From JAYOEY01 sp038120295 (GTDB lineage Bacteria > Pseudomonadota > Alphaproteobacteria > MPNO01 > UBA2964), in contig JAYOLL010000005.1 in the NCBI GenBank assembly GCA_038120295.1, positions 95,384-159,383 of the forward strand: a stretch of 64,000 nucleotides of DNA, in the 5' to 3' direction. The translations under genes were made by a program, and so were the position numbers. The notes beneath the pieces were generated by a model. The model searched no databases, had not been told where the DNA came from, and saw only the letters and a list, made by a program, of their open reading frames with translations. Of the stretch, positions 1 through 9,170 are shown one piece after another (the stretch's first letter is position 1; every line of letters begins with the position of its first letter).

Positions 1-518
1 CGCTGGTCGTCGGGTTCATCGGTGCGATGATCATCATCCGGCCGGGCGGCGTCGATTTCGGGCTTACCTCTCTCGCCGTGCTGTCCACCAGCGCCCTCTA
101 TGCGCTGGTGAACACCACCACCAAGTCCCTGGCGACGACGGACGATTCCAACAAGATCGTGTTCTGGGTGTTCTTCCTGATGATGATCGTCGGTCTGGGT
201 CCGACGATCTATACGTGGAAGCCGATTGCGATGGATCACCTGCCCTGGATCGTAGCGCTGGGTATTTTCAGCTCCGCCGCGACGCAGGGGGTCACACGGG
301 CCCTCGCGGTGGGCGAGGCGTCGGTGGTGATGCCGTTCAATTTCCTCAAGCTGCCCTTCGCGGCAACGCTGGGGCTTGTGTTTTTTGCCGAGATTCCCGA
401 CCTCTGGACCGGTATCGGGGCGCTGGTGATCTTTGCCAGCACCTACTATATCGCCCGACGCGAGGCGGCGCTCAGAGCAGCCGCAAAAAAGGCGAAGGAA
501 GATCAGGAATCGGCCTGA
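1..518 (+). CDS. EamA/DMT-family transporter, 3' part only
   Basis: The reading frame is already open at base 3, so the 5' end lies outside the window and 171 codons remain. The fragment has about five hydrophobic helices and corresponds to the second EamA repeat of a drug/metabolite transporter; the stretch GEASVVMPFNFLKLPFAA is typical of the pore-side helix of this family. It ends in a Lys/Ala/Glu-rich cytosolic tail. DMT proteins usually have ten helices and export small metabolites across the inner membrane; the substrate here cannot be told. Two further DMT genes follow within 6 kb. Its stop overlaps the end of the convergent peptidase gene by 16 bases. Confidence 0.85.
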   Translation, partial: LVVGFIGAMIIIRPGGVDFGLTSLAVLSTSALYALVNTTTKSLATTDDSNKIVFWVFFLMMIVGLGPTIYTWKPIAMDHLPWIVALGIFSSAATQGVTRALAVGEASVVMPFNFLKLPFAATLGLVFFAEIPDLWTGIGALVIFASTYYIARREAALRAAAKKAKEDQESA

Positions 519-919
519 CGGTCGGCCTCTTTTTCCAGCCGTTCCATTTCCTCGTCGGAAAATCCGAAATGGTGGCCGATCTCATGGATCAGGATGTGGC
601 GCACCAGGATTGTCAGGTCTTCTCCGGTTTCGCACCAGTAATCGAGGATCGGGCGGCGGTACAGGAAGATCAGGTCGATGTCCTCCGCCGTCTCTGAAAC
701 GCTGCGTTCGCCGAACGGGATGCCGCGATAGAGGCCCATGAGTTCGAACGGGCTCTGCAGGCCCATCTCGCGCTCGGTCTCGGGGTCGGGAAAATCCTCT
801 ACGCGGATAACGACGTCGGCGGCGTTTGACCGCAACATATCGGGGATATCGTGATACGCCTCTCGGGCAAGAGCCTCAATGTCGGCAAGGCCCGGCGGTC
901 CTGCAAATCCTGTTTTCAT
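503..919 (-). CDS. Zincin-like metallopeptidase family protein (DUF1025 type)
   Basis: 138-residue acidic protein with HEIGHH at residues 112-117, the zinc-binding helix of minimal zincins (PF06262 family). These small cytosolic proteins have a metalloprotease-like fold; substrates are generally unknown. Upstream residues form an alpha/beta core with a conserved LYRGIP segment. I chose the ATG at 919 because the family normally begins near here; an in-frame start at 955 would add 12 residues (MAGPPGQSHDRP) that look non-native. Convergent with the preceding transporter. Whether it is an active protease is inference. Confidence 0.8.
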   Translation of the reverse strand: MKTGFAGPPGLADIEALAREAYHDIPDMLRSNAADVVIRVEDFPDPETEREMGLQSPFELMGLYRGIPFGERSVSETAEDIDLIFLYRRPILDYWCETGEDLTILVRHILIHEIGHHFGFSDEEMERLEKEADRQADS

Positions 920-984
920 TGGCCTGTCATGGCTTTGTCCGGGCGGTCCTGCCAATCATTGCGTTATGACCGGAAACTCCGCTT

Positions 985-1935
985 CTAAAGCGAGCGCCCC
1001 AGTCCCACGCGGCTGCGGTTCGCTTCTTCGCGGGCGATATAGAGGGCGCTGCCGACGATGAAAGCCGTTCCCAGATAGGTCCAGAGGTCGGGCACCTCGC
1101 CGAACAGAAAGAAGCCAAGCAGGGCGGCATAAACCAGCCTGATATATTCCATCGGCCCAACCGCATTCATCTCTCCTGCTGAAAAGGCGCGCACAAAACC
1201 GATCATGCCGATCGTCGTCAGCACGCCGATCGCGACAAGCAGCAGCCATTCGATGCCCACGGGCTGGGTCCAGTACATGGCGGTCGGAATCGCAAAAATG
1301 ATCGTGCCGCCAAGATGATAGTAGAACAGGATCCGGTTCGGCGGTTCCGTGGTCGACATCATCCGGATCATGACATTGGCGATCGAAAAGGTCAGCGCAG
1401 CGCCGACGGCGATCAGCGCGACCGGATCGAATCCGTCGAGTCCGGGACGTACCATGATGATGACACCGCCAAAGCCTACGATCGTTGCCGACCAGCGCCT
1501 TTTCGATACCAGCTCTTTCAGAAGGAAAATCGCGAAAATTGTCGCGAACAAGGGCCGCGAAAAGCTGATCGCCGTGGCATCCGCCAGACTGAGATGGATC
1601 ACCGACATGAACACGCCGACCTGGGCGATGCAGGCGAGAACAAGCCGAAAAAAATGAATGCCGGGCCGCGCAGTTTTCAGCCCCCCCCAGCCCATTTTCA
1701 TGAAGACCGGCGACAGGATGATAAAACCGACCAGGTAACGGAAAAACGCCAGCTCGCTCGGGTCGAATTTCTTGCCCAGCGTTTTGACGCAGACATCGTT
1801 CAGGGCGAACGCGATCGTTCCCATGCTGATCCACAGGATTCCTCGAACGTTTCCTGAGAGCTGAAGCCAACGGGCGCTGATCGGGCCGGGAGCCGCATCC
1901 GGCGGCGATTTCGGGGGAGAACCTTGCGGGGTCAA
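985..1935 (-). CDS. EamA/DMT-family transporter
   Basis: 316 residues with ten predicted membrane helices in two EamA repeats. The first repeat starts near residue 32 (GILWISMGTIAFALNDVCVK) and the second near residue 180. Helix 4 carries SLADATAISFSRPLFATIFA and the second repeat carries MGPMEYIRLVYAALLGFFLF, both family hallmarks. It should export or import a small metabolite at the inner membrane; the substrate is unknown. The longest frame begins with TTG at 1935, with only a weak AGGGA upstream, so the exact start is uncertain. It is divergent from the tandem dioxygenase pair across a 220-base gap. Confidence 0.85.
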   Translation of the reverse strand: MTPQGSPPKSPPDAAPGPISARWLQLSGNVRGILWISMGTIAFALNDVCVKTLGKKFDPSELAFFRYLVGFIILSPVFMKMGWGGLKTARPGIHFFRLVLACIAQVGVFMSVIHLSLADATAISFSRPLFATIFAIFLLKELVSKRRWSATIVGFGGVIIMVRPGLDGFDPVALIAVGAALTFSIANVMIRMMSTTEPPNRILFYYHLGGTIIFAIPTAMYWTQPVGIEWLLLVAIGVLTTIGMIGFVRAFSAGEMNAVGPMEYIRLVYAALLGFFLFGEVPDLWTYLGTAFIVGSALYIAREEANRSRVGLGRSL

Positions 1936-2155
1936 AAAACCTGTTATCCCTGTCTTCGTCTTGGCCGCTTCCTGCGCCCCTTATCGTTCAGCGCACCGGT
2001 ATTGCGGTGCCAGCAATGCTGGATACCCCAGATAGAAACCAATTACCATCCAAAGTGGAGTCCTTTCTCCCGATGGTTTTCCATGGTAGGTGTTTTGCCA
2101 GAACCCGTGCGGGCATCAATAGAACACCACATCGAAGATTATTTCAGGTTGAGCA
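1936..2155. other. Divergent intergenic region
   Basis: 220 bases between the divergent DMT gene and the first TauD-like gene. It must contain both promoters, but I see no clear hexamers, operator palindrome or convincing small ORF. Confidence 0.5.
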
Positions 2156-3034
2156 ATGGATGGAACGGCCAATATCACTGGAATCTCTTTAAAGCCGCTG
2201 ACACAGTTTGTCGGGGCCGAAGTGTCCGGAATTGATCTCTCGGAGCCGCTCACACAGGACGTCGTCGAGCTTTTGAACACGGCGTTCAACAATCACGTCG
2301 CGCTCGTATTCCGGGGCCAGGACCTGACCGAAGCGCAACAGCTCGCTTTCGCGGAGAATTTCGGGCCGCTCGGGCTGCGCAGGAGGGCGCCCAAACAGAT
2401 CAAGGGCGGGATGGCGGCCACTGCCGCGAGCACCATGCTGGTGACCAATATTCCGGAGGAAGCCGGCAAGGATGCCGGGTCCTACGGCGACGGCGAAATG
2501 TGGTTCCACGGGGATTCCTGCTATTACGAAGTGCCCAACCGGGCCACCTTCCTCTACTCGGTCGAGCTGCCCTCGACCGGCGGAAACACGAAGGTCAATT
2601 CGATGTATGCCGCATACGACAATCTGCCGGCGAAATTGAAGGAAAAGCTCGAAGGACGGCGCGTTCTGCAGGTGCACGATCACAAGCGCCGCGAACGGCT
2701 GGACCTCGACACTATCGATCTCGACGAGCTGCGCCATTTCTGGCAGCCGATATTCGTGACTCACCCGAAGACCGGCAGGCGGTCTCTGTACGTCAACCGG
2801 CTGATGAGTGCAGCGATCGAAGGGCTGGAACGCGCCGAAAGCGACGATATCCTCGACCGGCTGTTCGAGGTCGTCGAAGATCCCGCCATCGTCTACGAGC
2901 ATGTCTGGCAGCCCGGCGACCTGTTGATGTGGGACAATATCTGTTCTGTTCATGCGCGCACCGATTTTCCGCGCGAGGAGCGCCGCCTGCTGCGCCGCTG
3001 CACGGTCGGTGGCGAGGGTCCGCTCGTTTTCTGA
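2156..3034 (+). CDS. TauD/TfdA-family Fe(II)/2-oxoglutarate dioxygenase, copy 1
   Basis: 292 residues, the usual TauD length. The iron-binding HxD is H118-G-D120 in GEMWFHGDSCYY and the distal His is H266 in ICSVHARTDF; the Arg-rich RRLLRR that follows provides the 2-oxoglutarate-binding Arg. Such enzymes hydroxylate taurine, alkylsulfates, aryloxyalkanoates or carnitine-like substrates with decarboxylation of 2-oxoglutarate. The actual substrate is unknown. The next gene is a clear paralogue, about half identical by eye (for example VFRGQDLTE in both), so the two arose by tandem duplication and may act on related substrates. Confidence 0.9.
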   Translation: MDGTANITGISLKPLTQFVGAEVSGIDLSEPLTQDVVELLNTAFNNHVALVFRGQDLTEAQQLAFAENFGPLGLRRRAPKQIKGGMAATAASTMLVTNIPEEAGKDAGSYGDGEMWFHGDSCYYEVPNRATFLYSVELPSTGGNTKVNSMYAAYDNLPAKLKEKLEGRRVLQVHDHKRRERLDLDTIDLDELRHFWQPIFVTHPKTGRRSLYVNRLMSAAIEGLERAESDDILDRLFEVVEDPAIVYEHVWQPGDLLMWDNICSVHARTDFPREERRLLRRCTVGGEGPLVF

Positions 3035-3119
3035 CCCTTTTTTGCGACGCGGCTTTTATCCCCGCGGCGCCGTGTGGTAATTTTTGTCCATCGGACATCA
3101 GTTGAAGGGAGCCACGGTC

Positions 3120-3971
3120 ATGTCGATCACGGTCGAACCGCTTTCAGAGGCGTGCGGCGCGGAAATCAAGGGCGTCGATCTGAGCCAGCCGCTAGATGCG
3201 GAAACGGTCAAGGCCATCGAGGAGGCCTTTCACGAGCATGTCGTGGTGGTGTTCCGGGGTCAGGATCTGACCGAAGACGATCAGAAAGCGTTCGCCAACT
3301 ATTTCGGAGGTCTCGGCGACCGCCGCCGGTCGCCTAACGGGTCGACGCCCGGCGGCAGCTATGACACGCCGTTCATGTTCGTCACCAACATGAAAGACGA
3401 AACCGGCGAACCGCTCGGCGCGTTCGGTGACGGTGAGATGTGGTTCCACCACGACACCAGCTACTATCCCGAACCCCACAAGGCGACGCTGCTCTATGCG
3501 ATCACTCTGCCAAGCTGGGGCGGCAACACCTGTTTTTCCAACATGTACAAGGCCTACGACCGGCTGCCCGAGGAAATGAAGCAGCGACTCGACGGCCGCA
3601 AGGTTCTGCAGATCCACGACTACAAGCGGCGCGAACGGATCGATATCTATAACTCGGATATCTCCGGCATGCTTCAGTACGAACAGCCGCTGTTCGTCAC
3701 TCACCCGGCGACCGGGCGCAAGGCGCTTTATATCAGCCGCCTGATGTCGGCCCGGATCGGGGGTCTGGAGCCGGAAGAGAACGAGGAAATCCTCAATTTC
3801 ATGTTCGATCTCTCCGAAGATCCGGAGATCGTCTTCGAGCATGAATGGAAACTCGGCGATCTCATCATGTGGGACAACTACGCCTCGATTCATATGCGCA
3901 AGGACTTCCCGCGCGATGAGGACCGCATGATGCGGCGACTTACGCTCGACGGCTACGGGACACTGAACTAG
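3120..3971 (+). CDS. TauD/TfdA-family Fe(II)/2-oxoglutarate dioxygenase, copy 2
   Basis: 283 residues. The iron ligands are H110 and D112 in EMWFHHDTSYY and H258 in YASIHMRKDF; the downstream Arg-rich segment (RMMRRL) should bind the 2-oxoglutarate carboxylate. I chose the ATG at 3120 because AAGGGAG lies just upstream; a TTG at 3084 would add a 12-residue leader with no family match. It lies 85 bases after its paralogue and is probably co-transcribed with it. Convergent with the MFS gene, with a gap of only 15 bases. Substrate unknown. Confidence 0.9.
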   Translation: MSITVEPLSEACGAEIKGVDLSQPLDAETVKAIEEAFHEHVVVVFRGQDLTEDDQKAFANYFGGLGDRRRSPNGSTPGGSYDTPFMFVTNMKDETGEPLGAFGDGEMWFHHDTSYYPEPHKATLLYAITLPSWGGNTCFSNMYKAYDRLPEEMKQRLDGRKVLQIHDYKRRERIDIYNSDISGMLQYEQPLFVTHPATGRKALYISRLMSARIGGLEPEENEEILNFMFDLSEDPEIVFEHEWKLGDLIMWDNYASIHMRKDFPRDEDRMMRRLTLDGYGTLN

Positions 3972-3986
3972 GGGAACGTCTTTCCG

Positions 3987-5249
3987 CTACAGGTTCCGGT
4001 CCATCCGCTCGACACTGGCGAGGGTCGGGAAAATAAACCAGCAGGCGACGGTTACGGCGATAGCGCCGAGTCCTCCGATCACCACCGCCGGCACGGCGCC
4101 GACCAGCGCCGCCATCGCCCCGGCGCGGGCCTCGCCAAGCTCGTTCGACGCGCCGGTAAACAGGGAGTTCACCGCACTGACCCGGCCCCGCATGTCGTCA
4201 GGCGTCGCGATCTGGATCAGCGTCACCCTTATATAGACGCTGATCATGTCGGCTGCGCCCAGCGTCGCCATCGCAACGAGAGACAGCCAGTAAAGCTCCG
4301 AAAGTCCGAAGACCACGGTCGCTGCGCCGTAGATGATGACGGTGACGAACAGGATCTTGCCCACCGCGCGTTCCATCCTGACCATTGTCATGGCAAGCCC
4401 GGTGATCACTGAGCCAAAGGCCATCGCGCTCCTGAGAAAACCGGCGCCTGCCGGCCCGACCTGCAGGATATCGATGGCGAACACCGGCAGCAGGATGGTG
4501 ACGCCGCCCAGCAGCACCGCAAACAGGTCGAGTGTCAGGGCGCCAAAGATGATCTTCTTCTCGTAAACATACCGGAGGCCCGCCAGCAGGATCCGAAGGG
4601 TCGTCGGTTCTCGGCCGAGGCGTTCGGTCCGCGTCCGGATCATCGACACCAGGACGACAGCGATAAACAGTCCGGCGCAGGCAATCCCGTATACCGCTGC
4701 CGGTCCAAGCCATTCGTACAGGATACCGCCGAGCGCCGGGCCCACCGTCTGGGTGATCTTGTTGGAGCTGGTATGCCAGGCAATCGCGTTGGGGAAGATT
4801 TCGGTCGGTACCAGATTCGGCACCAGGGAATTCACCGCCGGCATGTAGAACGCACGACCCGTGCCCATGATCACCAGGATGCCGAAGACATAGAGTTCGT
4901 TGAATCCGGTGATGGTGACGAGCATCAGCAGGCCCGCCGACACCCCGATGACCGCATAGCAGATGGCGACAACCAGCCGGCGGTCGAACAGATCCGCGAC
5001 ATAACCGGTTAACAGTGCGAGCCCGATCGCCGGCGCAAAGGTCGAGAGCCCGACGAAGGCAAGGTTCCAGGCATCCTTGGTTTCTTCCCAGACCTGCAGA
5101 CCGATCGCGACCATCATCATGTGGAGCGCCAGCCAGCCGAACAGCTTGCCGACAAACAGGAATCGGAAATCGCGAATGCGAAGCGAGGCGAACCCGGCTG
5201 TACCGCCCTTCCCGGGTTCCGCCGTTTCCGGTGACGATTGACCCGTCAT
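3987..5249 (-). CDS. MFS transporter (enterobactin-exporter-like, MFS_3 type)
   Basis: 420 residues with about twelve membrane helices. It begins with a cytosolic leader ending FASLRIRDFRFLFVGKLFGWL, a motif of the MFS_3 subfamily of exporters, and contains GYVADLFDRRLVV, the loop 2-3 MFS signature. The ATG at 5249 overlaps the TGA of the upstream DMT gene (TGATG), pointing to translational coupling; a longer frame to 5345 would run inside that gene and is rejected. The likely role is efflux of a small metabolite; the substrate is unknown. Confidence 0.85.
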   Translation of the reverse strand: MTGQSSPETAEPGKGGTAGFASLRIRDFRFLFVGKLFGWLALHMMMVAIGLQVWEETKDAWNLAFVGLSTFAPAIGLALLTGYVADLFDRRLVVAICYAVIGVSAGLLMLVTITGFNELYVFGILVIMGTGRAFYMPAVNSLVPNLVPTEIFPNAIAWHTSSNKITQTVGPALGGILYEWLGPAAVYGIACAGLFIAVVLVSMIRTRTERLGREPTTLRILLAGLRYVYEKKIIFGALTLDLFAVLLGGVTILLPVFAIDILQVGPAGAGFLRSAMAFGSVITGLAMTMVRMERAVGKILFVTVIIYGAATVVFGLSELYWLSLVAMATLGAADMISVYIRVTLIQIATPDDMRGRVSAVNSLFTGASNELGEARAGAMAALVGAVPAVVIGGLGAIAVTVACWFIFPTLASVERMDRNL

Positions 5250-6139
5250 CAGCTCTCCGCGTCCCGTCGCTTTTCTTCGAGCGCCTCGCCGCGGGTCATC
5301 CACAGCACGGCGGACAGGATAAGCACGCCGCCGACCCAGGTCCACGGATCGGGAAATTCACTGAACAGGAAGTAGCCTGCTGCTGCGGAAAAGATCAGCC
5401 GGGTGAAATCGAACGGAACGACGACGGTCGCGTCGGCCGCCGCATAGGCGCGCGTCAGGCAGCGCTGGGTCAGCGTTCCGAAGAAGCCGGTTCCCGCCAG
5501 CAGGACGAACTGCCACCAGTATTCCGGCCACTTCCAGACGAAGATGGCAGGGATCAGCGAGCAGGGGGTAAAGACGAGCATCTGCCATGTTACGACCGTG
5601 TCCGGGTGCTCGGTCCGCGCAAGCGATTTCATAACGATCGTGAGCGCCGCCATGGCGAGGACCGAGACGAAAGCAAGGGCGGCGCCGGTGGACACGTCCG
5701 AATAGCCCGGGCGGATGATCAGCACCGCGCCCGCAAAACCGATTCCCGTCGCCGTCCAGCGACGGCCGCTCGCGACCTCATGCAGGAAAATAATGGCGGC
5801 GAGCGATGCGATAACCGGGCGTGTCGACATGATAGCCGCGACCTCTCCCAGCGGCGCAATGGCGACGGCGGTAAACAGCAGGTAGATGACGCCGAGACCC
5901 AGGAACCCGCGAAGAAGGTGCATGCGGACCCGGTCCGTTTTTACCCCGTTCAACCCGGCGCGCATCAGCCAGGGCAGCAGGAACGCCATGCCGAACAGGC
6001 TTCGAAAGAAAACGATCTGGAACGTGTGAAAATCGTTCGAAAAATATCGCGCGATCGCGGCCATACCGGCCCAGGACGCCATGGATCCCATCATCCAGAG
6101 CGCGCCGCGCACCGATGGCGGCAGCGTCAGGCTGGTCAT
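5249..6139 (-). CDS. EamA/DMT-family transporter
   Basis: 296 residues and ten predicted helices in two EamA repeats: PPSVRGALWMMGSMASWAG opens the first, and the second carries AADATVVVPFDFTRLIFSA. I chose the ATG at 6139, which has GGAG nine bases upstream; a TTG at 6145 is less likely. Translation is coupled to the MFS gene behind it (TGATG overlap), so both are one operon. This is the third DMT gene in 6 kb. Substrate unknown. Confidence 0.85.
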   Translation of the reverse strand: MTSLTLPPSVRGALWMMGSMASWAGMAAIARYFSNDFHTFQIVFFRSLFGMAFLLPWLMRAGLNGVKTDRVRMHLLRGFLGLGVIYLLFTAVAIAPLGEVAAIMSTRPVIASLAAIIFLHEVASGRRWTATGIGFAGAVLIIRPGYSDVSTGAALAFVSVLAMAALTIVMKSLARTEHPDTVVTWQMLVFTPCSLIPAIFVWKWPEYWWQFVLLAGTGFFGTLTQRCLTRAYAAADATVVVPFDFTRLIFSAAAGYFLFSEFPDPWTWVGGVLILSAVLWMTRGEALEEKRRDAES

Positions 6140-6316
6140 AAACAATGTCTCCAGTGGAGGTTCCTGAAAACGAATCTCGGGAACCCGCTGCGTCGGGACC
6201 GACGCATGTCAGTGATCATGACGACAGGATATTCCCTTTGCGGAGGCCGCGCTATCGCCATCGCGTCGTAGTTACCGCCCTTGACGCCTAAAGGGCCAGT
6301 TGGCCTGATAGGGTTC

Positions 6317-8284
6317 ATGACTTCTTCAGCCCAAACCGACCGGCCCTTGTGGCGGCCCGCCCCGGAGCGCGCCGGGGCCACCCGTCTCGCCGACTTCGTA
6401 TCGCTGTTGCGCGACGAAATGGGTTTCGACAGCGTGGATTACGCGGGGCTTCACCGGTTCTCAACGGAAGAACCTGAGGCGTTCTGGACTGCGTTGTGGG
6501 ATTTCGCCGACATCATCGCCGATACCAGGGGCGACCGTGTACTAGTCGATGGCGACGGCATGCCCGGCGCGAGATGGTTTCCGGATGCAAGGCTGAACTT
6601 CGCCGAGAACCTGTTGCGCCATCGGGATGAATCGGAAGCGGTTGTGTTCCGGGGCGAATCCGGCGTGCAGCGCATGCTCACGCATATCGATCTTTACGAT
6701 TTAACATCGCGTATCGCCGCGGCGCTCGCCGAAGCCGGGATCGGCCCGGGCGACCGGGTCGCCGGGTTCCTGTCGAACACGCCCGAGTCTCTGGCCGCCA
6801 TGCTGGCGGCGGCAAGCATCGGCGCGACCTGGTCGTCCTGTTCGCCCGATTTCGGGGTGCAGGGCGTGATCGATCGGTTCGGTCAGATCGAGCCGAAAAT
6901 CCTGTTCGCGACGGATCATTATTTTTACGCCGGAAAGGACATCGATTGCCGCCCACGCATCGCGGAGATCGCCGGACTGCTGCCATCGCTCAACCGCGTC
7001 GTCCTGATGCCCTACGACACGCAGAAACCGCTCGATGCGGCGGACGGCATGACGGGTCTGGGCGACTTTATCGCCCACCACGCTGCGGGCGATATCGAAT
7101 TCCGCCGCCTGCCGTTCGACCATCCGCTTTATATCCTGTTTTCGTCGGGTACAACGGGCGCGCCCAAATGCATCATCCATGGCGCGGGCGGCACGCTGAT
7201 TCAGCATCTCAAGGAACACCTGCTCCATTGCGACGTCCGCCCCGGCGACCGGCTGTTCTATTTCACGACGCTGGGCTGGATGATGTGGAACTGGCTTGTC
7301 TCCGGGCTCGCGTCGGGCGCCACGTTGCTGCTCTATGACGGCTCGCCTTTTCACCCGGACGGCAACGTCCTGTTCGATTTAGCCGAACAGGAACGGATGA
7401 CCCATTTCGGAACCTCGGCGAAGTATGTCGACGCGATAAAGAACGCCGGGCTCACCCCTTCCGCAACGCACGATCTTTCCGCGTTGCGGACCATGCTGTC
7501 GACCGGCTCGCCGCTTGTTCCCGAAAGCTTCGATTACGTCTACGCAAACGTAAAAAAGGATATCTGCCTCTCTTCGATCTCAGGCGGAACCGATATCGTC
7601 GCCTGTTTCGTCGGCGGCAACCCGATGGCGCCCGTCTGGCGGGGCGAAATTCAGTGCCGGTTTCTCGGCATGGATGTCGCGGTATTCGACGAAAGCGGCT
7701 CGCCTGTCATTGGCGAGAAGGGCGAACTGGTCTGCCGCAGACCGTTCCCCTCGATGCCCGTCGGGTTCTGGAACGACCCGGACGGCACGCGGTATCGGGC
7801 CGCCTATTTCGAGCGGTTCGACAGGGTCTGGTGCCATGGCGACTGGGCGGAGGAAACCCCGCGCGGCGGCTTTGTGATCTATGGGCGGTCGGACGCGACG
7901 CTCAATCCAGGCGGCGTCCGCATCGGCACGGCGGAAATCTATCGCCAGGTCGAACAGATCGACGCTGTCGAGGAAGCCATCGCCGTGGGTCAGGAGTGGG
8001 AAGGTGATGTCCGGATCGTTCTTTTCGTCCGGCTGCGCAAGGAAGACCTGCTGGATGACGATCTGGTCTCTGAGATCTGCAGCCGAATTCGCAGCGGCGC
8101 CTCGCCACGGCATGTGCCCGCTCGCGTCCTGCAGGTACGCGATATCCCGCGCACGAAGTCCGGCAAGATCACCGAGCTGGCGGTCCGCGACGTCATTCAC
8201 GGTCGCGAAGTCCGCAATACCGAAGCGCTCGCCAATACCGAAGCCCTCGATCATTTTCGCGACAGGCCGGAACTGTCCAAATAG
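6317..8284 (+). CDS. aacS: Acetoacetyl-CoA synthetase
   Basis: 655 residues, the normal length for acetoacetate-CoA ligase. It activates acetoacetate with ATP and CoA in the cytosol, feeding ketone bodies or polyhydroxybutyrate breakdown products into central metabolism. The adenylation signature ILFSSGTTGAPKCIIHG is in the middle, GRSDATLNPGGVRIGTAEIY is the hinge region, and the catalytic Lys lies in PRTKSGK near residue 617. The N-terminal LWRPAPERAGATRLADF is typical of AacS. I chose the ATG at 6317 over a TTG at 6281 because homologues start here. The C-terminus contains a short repeat, NTEALANTEAL. It stands alone, divergent from the DMT-MFS operon. Confidence 0.92.
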   Translation: MTSSAQTDRPLWRPAPERAGATRLADFVSLLRDEMGFDSVDYAGLHRFSTEEPEAFWTALWDFADIIADTRGDRVLVDGDGMPGARWFPDARLNFAENLLRHRDESEAVVFRGESGVQRMLTHIDLYDLTSRIAAALAEAGIGPGDRVAGFLSNTPESLAAMLAAASIGATWSSCSPDFGVQGVIDRFGQIEPKILFATDHYFYAGKDIDCRPRIAEIAGLLPSLNRVVLMPYDTQKPLDAADGMTGLGDFIAHHAAGDIEFRRLPFDHPLYILFSSGTTGAPKCIIHGAGGTLIQHLKEHLLHCDVRPGDRLFYFTTLGWMMWNWLVSGLASGATLLLYDGSPFHPDGNVLFDLAEQERMTHFGTSAKYVDAIKNAGLTPSATHDLSALRTMLSTGSPLVPESFDYVYANVKKDICLSSISGGTDIVACFVGGNPMAPVWRGEIQCRFLGMDVAVFDESGSPVIGEKGELVCRRPFPSMPVGFWNDPDGTRYRAAYFERFDRVWCHGDWAEETPRGGFVIYGRSDATLNPGGVRIGTAEIYRQVEQIDAVEEAIAVGQEWEGDVRIVLFVRLRKEDLLDDDLVSEICSRIRSGASPRHVPARVLQVRDIPRTKSGKITELAVRDVIHGREVRNTEALANTEALDHFRDRPELSK

Positions 8285-8366
8285 CCGCCCTGAATTCGTT
8301 GTGCTTTGAAGCGCTACTTAATAGGCTTCGCGCGTCAGGGATATACGGATATCGAAAGGAGCGCCC

Positions 8367-9131
8367 ATGACGGACTCAGACGACCAGTGGCGCGTTGGGG
8401 AACTGCGACGTTTGCTCGAAACCTGCAAGCGCGCGGTTGTCTTTACCGGCGCCGGAATCAGCACGGAATCTGGTATTCCCGACTTTCGCAGCCCGGGCGG
8501 TGTCTGGACCCGCTATCAGCCGATCCAGTTTCAGGATTTCGTATCGTCCGAAGACGCGCGACGCGAAACCTGGCGGCGCAAGTTCGACGACTCTTACGGT
8601 TTCGAGGGCGCCGAGCCCAATCGCGGTCACCGGGCCGTCGAAAAGCTGTATCGCGACGGAATCGTATCGGCGGTCATCACCCAGAATACGGACGGGTTGC
8701 ACCAGGCGTCGGGAATTGACGACGAGAACGTCATCGAACTTCACGGCAGCAACACCTATGCGTCCTGTCTGGAATGCGGCGAGCGTCACGCGCTGGAACC
8801 AATCCGGGACGCCTTTCTGAAAGACGGCACGTTGCCGGTTTGCGACAAATGCGGCGGACACGTGAAAACAGCAACGATTTCGTTCGGTCAGTCGATGCCG
8901 GAAGCACCCATGCGGCGCGCGCAAGAAGAGACAGCGGCTTGCGATCTTTTTCTGGCGATCGGGTCTTCGCTGCAGGTTTATCCCGCGGCCGGATTTCCCC
9001 AGGCTGCCGCGCGAAACGGCGCGAATCTGGTGATACTGAACCGGGAACCCACCGCGCTGGATGCATACGCGGACCTCGTTCTCAATATGGAGATCGGACC
9101 GACGCTGGGCGATGCGGTCGGCGTCAATTGA
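8367..9131 (+). CDS. cobB: Sir2-family NAD-dependent protein deacylase
   Basis: 254 residues. The NAD-binding loop is GAGISTESGIPDFRSPGG (residues 28-45), followed by TQNTDGLH (105-112), catalytic H126 in ELHGS and four zinc Cys (C134, C137, C159, C162). GSSLQVYPAAG is the second nucleotide motif. The enzyme removes acetyl or other acyl groups from lysines with NAD consumption; the classic partner in bacteria is acetyl-CoA synthetase. Lying behind another acyl-CoA synthetase here, it may control AacS by deacylation, but that is inference from position. AAAGGAG precedes the ATG. Confidence 0.92.
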   Translation: MTDSDDQWRVGELRRLLETCKRAVVFTGAGISTESGIPDFRSPGGVWTRYQPIQFQDFVSSEDARRETWRRKFDDSYGFEGAEPNRGHRAVEKLYRDGIVSAVITQNTDGLHQASGIDDENVIELHGSNTYASCLECGERHALEPIRDAFLKDGTLPVCDKCGGHVKTATISFGQSMPEAPMRRAQEETAACDLFLAIGSSLQVYPAAGFPQAAARNGANLVILNREPTALDAYADLVLNMEIGPTLGDAVGVN

Positions 9132-9148
9132 GCTGACGGGGATTGTTC

Positions 9149-9170
9149 TCGTTGTCACTAACGATTTTTT
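9149..9170 (+). terminator. Weak terminator-like hairpin after the sirtuin gene
   Basis: TCGTT (9149-9153) pairs with AACGA (9160-9164) around a six-base loop and is followed by six T (9165-9170). The stem is short and AT-rich, so it is a weak candidate only. Confidence 0.35.

Noticed and set aside
956..1870. 304-codon minus-strand frame within the second DMT gene
   Set aside because: Same strand as the real transporter but another frame; translation is Arg-rich without membrane helices.
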